A stretch of DNA of 5,983 nucleotides, from contig CAZATK010000022.1 of assembly GCA_964488085.1 (NCBI GenBank), forward strand, positions 1-5,983, read 5' to 3'. The notes below the pieces were generated by a model. It saw only the letters and a list, made by a program, of their open reading frames with translations, was not told where the DNA came from and did no database searches. A program made the position numbers and the translations under genes. Each line of letters opens with the position of its first letter. Position 1 is the stretch's first letter. Origin of the DNA: CAZATK01 sp964488085. Its GTDB lineage: Bacteria; Patescibacteriota; Minisyncoccia; UBA6257; UBA11618. Below are positions 4,152-5,983 of the stretch, piece after piece.

Positions 4152-5983
4152 ATGTTATTAAAAATTAAAAAACGAAACGGAAATATTGTTGATTTTGATC
4201 AGGAGAAAATAACGTCTGCTATGGAAAAGGCAATGATGGCTGTTTTGGGTAGGGCTGATAAAAATCAATTGATAGAAATGACTAATAACGCGGTAAAAAA
4301 AGTTGAAGAGCGTTATGGTGAGGATGGCTTGCCCGATGTAGAGGGAGTTCAGGATGTAGTTGAAAGAACATTAATGGAATTTCATTACTACGATGTGGTT
4401 AAGGCATATATTCTTTATCGAGAGAGGCACAGAGAACTGCGTGAAGAAAGACAAAAAGAAAATTTAAAGAAAATAGAAAACCAAGCCCTTTTTGTCATTA
4501 AAAGAAACGGACAAAAGCATATTTTTGATGATAAAAAGCTTCACCGTTATTTTCAGCAAGCAATAATTGGCTATGAAGGGGTGATGGATATTGAAAGTCT
4601 TGTAGAGCATTGTGAGGCAACTATCTACGACAATATTAGGACGGAGGAAATTGCAAAGCTAGCTGTAATGACTTCAAAATCATTTATTGAAAGAGACCCT
4701 AATTACTCCGTTATTACAGCAAGATTATTTTTATCTTATCTATATCGTGAAGTTTTTAACAAAAAATTTGCTATCGATAATCTAAAAGATTGTTATCATT
4801 CCGCGTTTATTGAAAATATTAAAAAAGGCGTTGAGATTGGCAGATTGTCTGCGGATATGTTGAATTTCGATCTGGATTTATTGGTTAAGCACATTGATAT
4901 TAGCCGAGATCAGATGCTTACTTATCGCGGTTTGCAAACTTTATATGATCGTTATTTTCTTTTAGATAAAAAGACCGAACAACGCATGGAAACTCCTCAG
5001 GCCTTTTGGATGAGGGTGGCTATGGGTTTGGCTATTCAAGAAGAGGATAAGGAAAGCTGGGCCATTAAATTTTATAATGTACTATCTACAATGCGTTTTA
5101 TGAGTTCCACTCCAACGCTTTTTCATTCTGGGTTGGCAGTGCCTCAACTTAGTTCCTGTTATTTAACAACCGTAGAAGACGATTTAAAGCACATTTTTAA
5201 ATGTATCGGCGATAATGCTCAATTATCTAAATGGTCTGGAGGATTAGGTAATGATTGGAGTAATATTCGTTCTATCGGCGCTTTAATTAAAAGCACCGCC
5301 GTTGAAAGTCAGGGAGTGATTCCATTTTTAAAAATTGCCAATGATACGACGGTGGCAATCAATCGTAGCGGTAAAAGGCGTGGAGCAGCCTGCGCTTATT
5401 TGGAAACTTGGCATTTAGACATTGAAGATTTTCTTGATTTAAAACGCAATACCGGTGATGAAAGAAGAAGAACGCATGATATGAACACCGCTAATTGGGT
5501 TCCGGACTTGTTTATGAAAAGAGTTATTAATGATGAAGAGTGGACATTGTTTTCTCCGCATGATGTTCCCGAATTGCATCATATTTATGGAAAAGATTTT
5601 GAAATTAAATATAAAGAATATGAAGAGAAAATTGATAAGGGAGAAATGTTCTTATTCAAAAAAATAAGAGCCAGAGATTTATGGAAAAAAATGCTGACTC
5701 GGCTTTTTGAAACTGGCCACCCTTGGATTACTTTTAAAGACGCTTGCAATATTCGTTCGCCTCAAGACCATGTTGGTGTTGTCCATAGTTCTAATTTATG
5801 CACAGAAATTACTTTAAATACTTCTAAAGAAGAAACGGCGGTTTGCAATTTAGGTTCTGTTAATCTGGCGCGCCATATTATTAGTGGTAAATTAAATGAA
5901 AACTTAATTAAAGAAACAGTCGCGATAGCTATGAGAATGTTGGACAATGTTATTGATATTAATTTTTATCCGACACCCGAAGC
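4152..5983 (+). CDS. nrdA: Class I ribonucleoside-diphosphate reductase alpha subunit, 5' part (cut by window end)
   Basis: The large subunit reduces ribonucleotides to deoxyribonucleotides using a radical from a beta subunit. The frame is open from ATG 4152 to the window edge, 610 codons. Two ATP-cone domains come first: about residues 3-94 (K.KRNG..V.FD..KI) and 114-205 (VIKRNG...IFDD.KL), the second continuous with the normal NrdA N-terminus. The catalytic barrel shows STPTLFHSG (319-327), QLSSC with C336 (equivalent to E. coli C225), KWSGGLG (360-366), the class I-type ETWHLDIEDFL.LK segment (418-430), NLCTEI with N548, C550 and E552 (equivalent to N437, C439, E441), and CNLGSVNL with C565 (equivalent to C462). 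The C-terminal tyrosines and CxxC tail lie beyond the window. An in-frame stop (4143-4145) just upstream leaves ATG 4152 as the start; it has no SD. A class II enzyme is less likely given these motifs. Confidence 0.92.
   Translation, partial: MLLKIKKRNGNIVDFDQEKITSAMEKAMMAVLGRADKNQLIEMTNNAVKKVEERYGEDGLPDVEGVQDVVERTLMEFHYYDVVKAYILYRERHRELREERQKENLKKIENQALFVIKRNGQKHIFDDKKLHRYFQQAIIGYEGVMDIESLVEHCEATIYDNIRTEEIAKLAVMTSKSFIERDPNYSVITARLFLSYLYREVFNKKFAIDNLKDCYHSAFIENIKKGVEIGRLSADMLNFDLDLLVKHIDISRDQMLTYRGLQTLYDRYFLLDKKTEQRMETPQAFWMRVAMGLAIQEEDKESWAIKFYNVLSTMRFMSSTPTLFHSGLAVPQLSSCYLTTVEDDLKHIFKCIGDNAQLSKWSGGLGNDWSNIRSIGALIKSTAVESQGVIPFLKIANDTTVAINRSGKRRGAACAYLETWHLDIEDFLDLKRNTGDERRRTHDMNTANWVPDLFMKRVINDEEWTLFSPHDVPELHHIYGKDFEIKYKEYEEKIDKGEMFLFKKIRARDLWKKMLTRLFETGHPWITFKDACNIRSPQDHVGVVHSSNLCTEITLNTSKEETAVCNLGSVNLARHIISGKLNENLIKETVAIAMRMLDNVIDINFYPTPE

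Noticed and set aside
4148..4153. TATAAT overlapping the reductase ATG as a promoter -10
   Set aside because: Its transcript would start after the ATG and lose the first codons of the ATP-cone; the spacer from TTGAAA is also long at 19 bp. Probably chance in AT-rich sequence.
5796..5804. Second DnaA-box match (TTATGCACA) inside the reductase gene
   Set aside because: It encodes part of the catalytic NLCTEI motif, so its sequence is explained by protein constraint; it is far from any promoter.
5762..5947. 61-codon minus-strand frame within the reductase gene
   Set aside because: It is antisense to strongly conserved active-site codons and has no initiation signal.

Overview
The window is AT-rich bacterial DNA on the standard code: TGA closes ftsA and a small membrane-protein gene, so there is no UGA recoding. 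The conserved genes are ybeY, ftsA, ftsZ and the 5' part of a class I ribonucleotide reductase large-subunit gene. A compact ybeY-ftsA-ftsZ group with overlapping genes, no other cell-wall/division cluster genes, short proteins and genes lacking Shine-Dalgarno (SD) sites suggests a small-genome lineage such as the Candidate Phyla Radiation (Patescibacteria). That placement is an inference from gene content and style; there is no rRNA or other marker here to prove it.

Left part (1-1220): three poorly characterised genes. A small two-helix membrane protein (48-290, +) converges on a DUF218/YdcF-like gene (327-863, -, TTG start); a perfect 9-bp hairpin between them can terminate both. A divergent intergenic region (864-996) holds two back-to-back promoters whose -35 hexamers overlap on the same 7 bp. 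The rightward one drives a second small two-helix membrane protein (997-1203), which ends inside a strong intrinsic terminator. All three genes have strong SD sites.

Right part (1221-5983): a TATAAT box 7 nt before the ybeY ATG predicts a leaderless mRNA for ybeY-ftsA-ftsZ. ybeY and ftsA overlap by 22 nt; ftsA and ftsZ share an ATGA stop/start. YbeY is a 16S rRNA maturation/quality-control endoribonuclease. FtsA is the actin-like membrane anchor, with a C-terminal amphipathic helix. FtsZ is the tubulin-like ring protein and keeps the conserved C-terminal peptide that docks on FtsA. After a 70-bp gap containing a perfect DnaA-box match and a T8 run, the reductase alpha-subunit gene starts at 4152 and runs off the window. 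It carries two N-terminal ATP-cones and all catalytic residues that fall within the window. Together the right half couples ribosome maturation, cytokinesis and dNTP supply.

I found no tRNA, rRNA, CRISPR array, insertion sequence or obvious undescribed system. The most interesting points are the shared -35 divergent promoter, the altered tubulin signature of FtsZ, the leaderless division operon and the DnaA box before the reductase gene.
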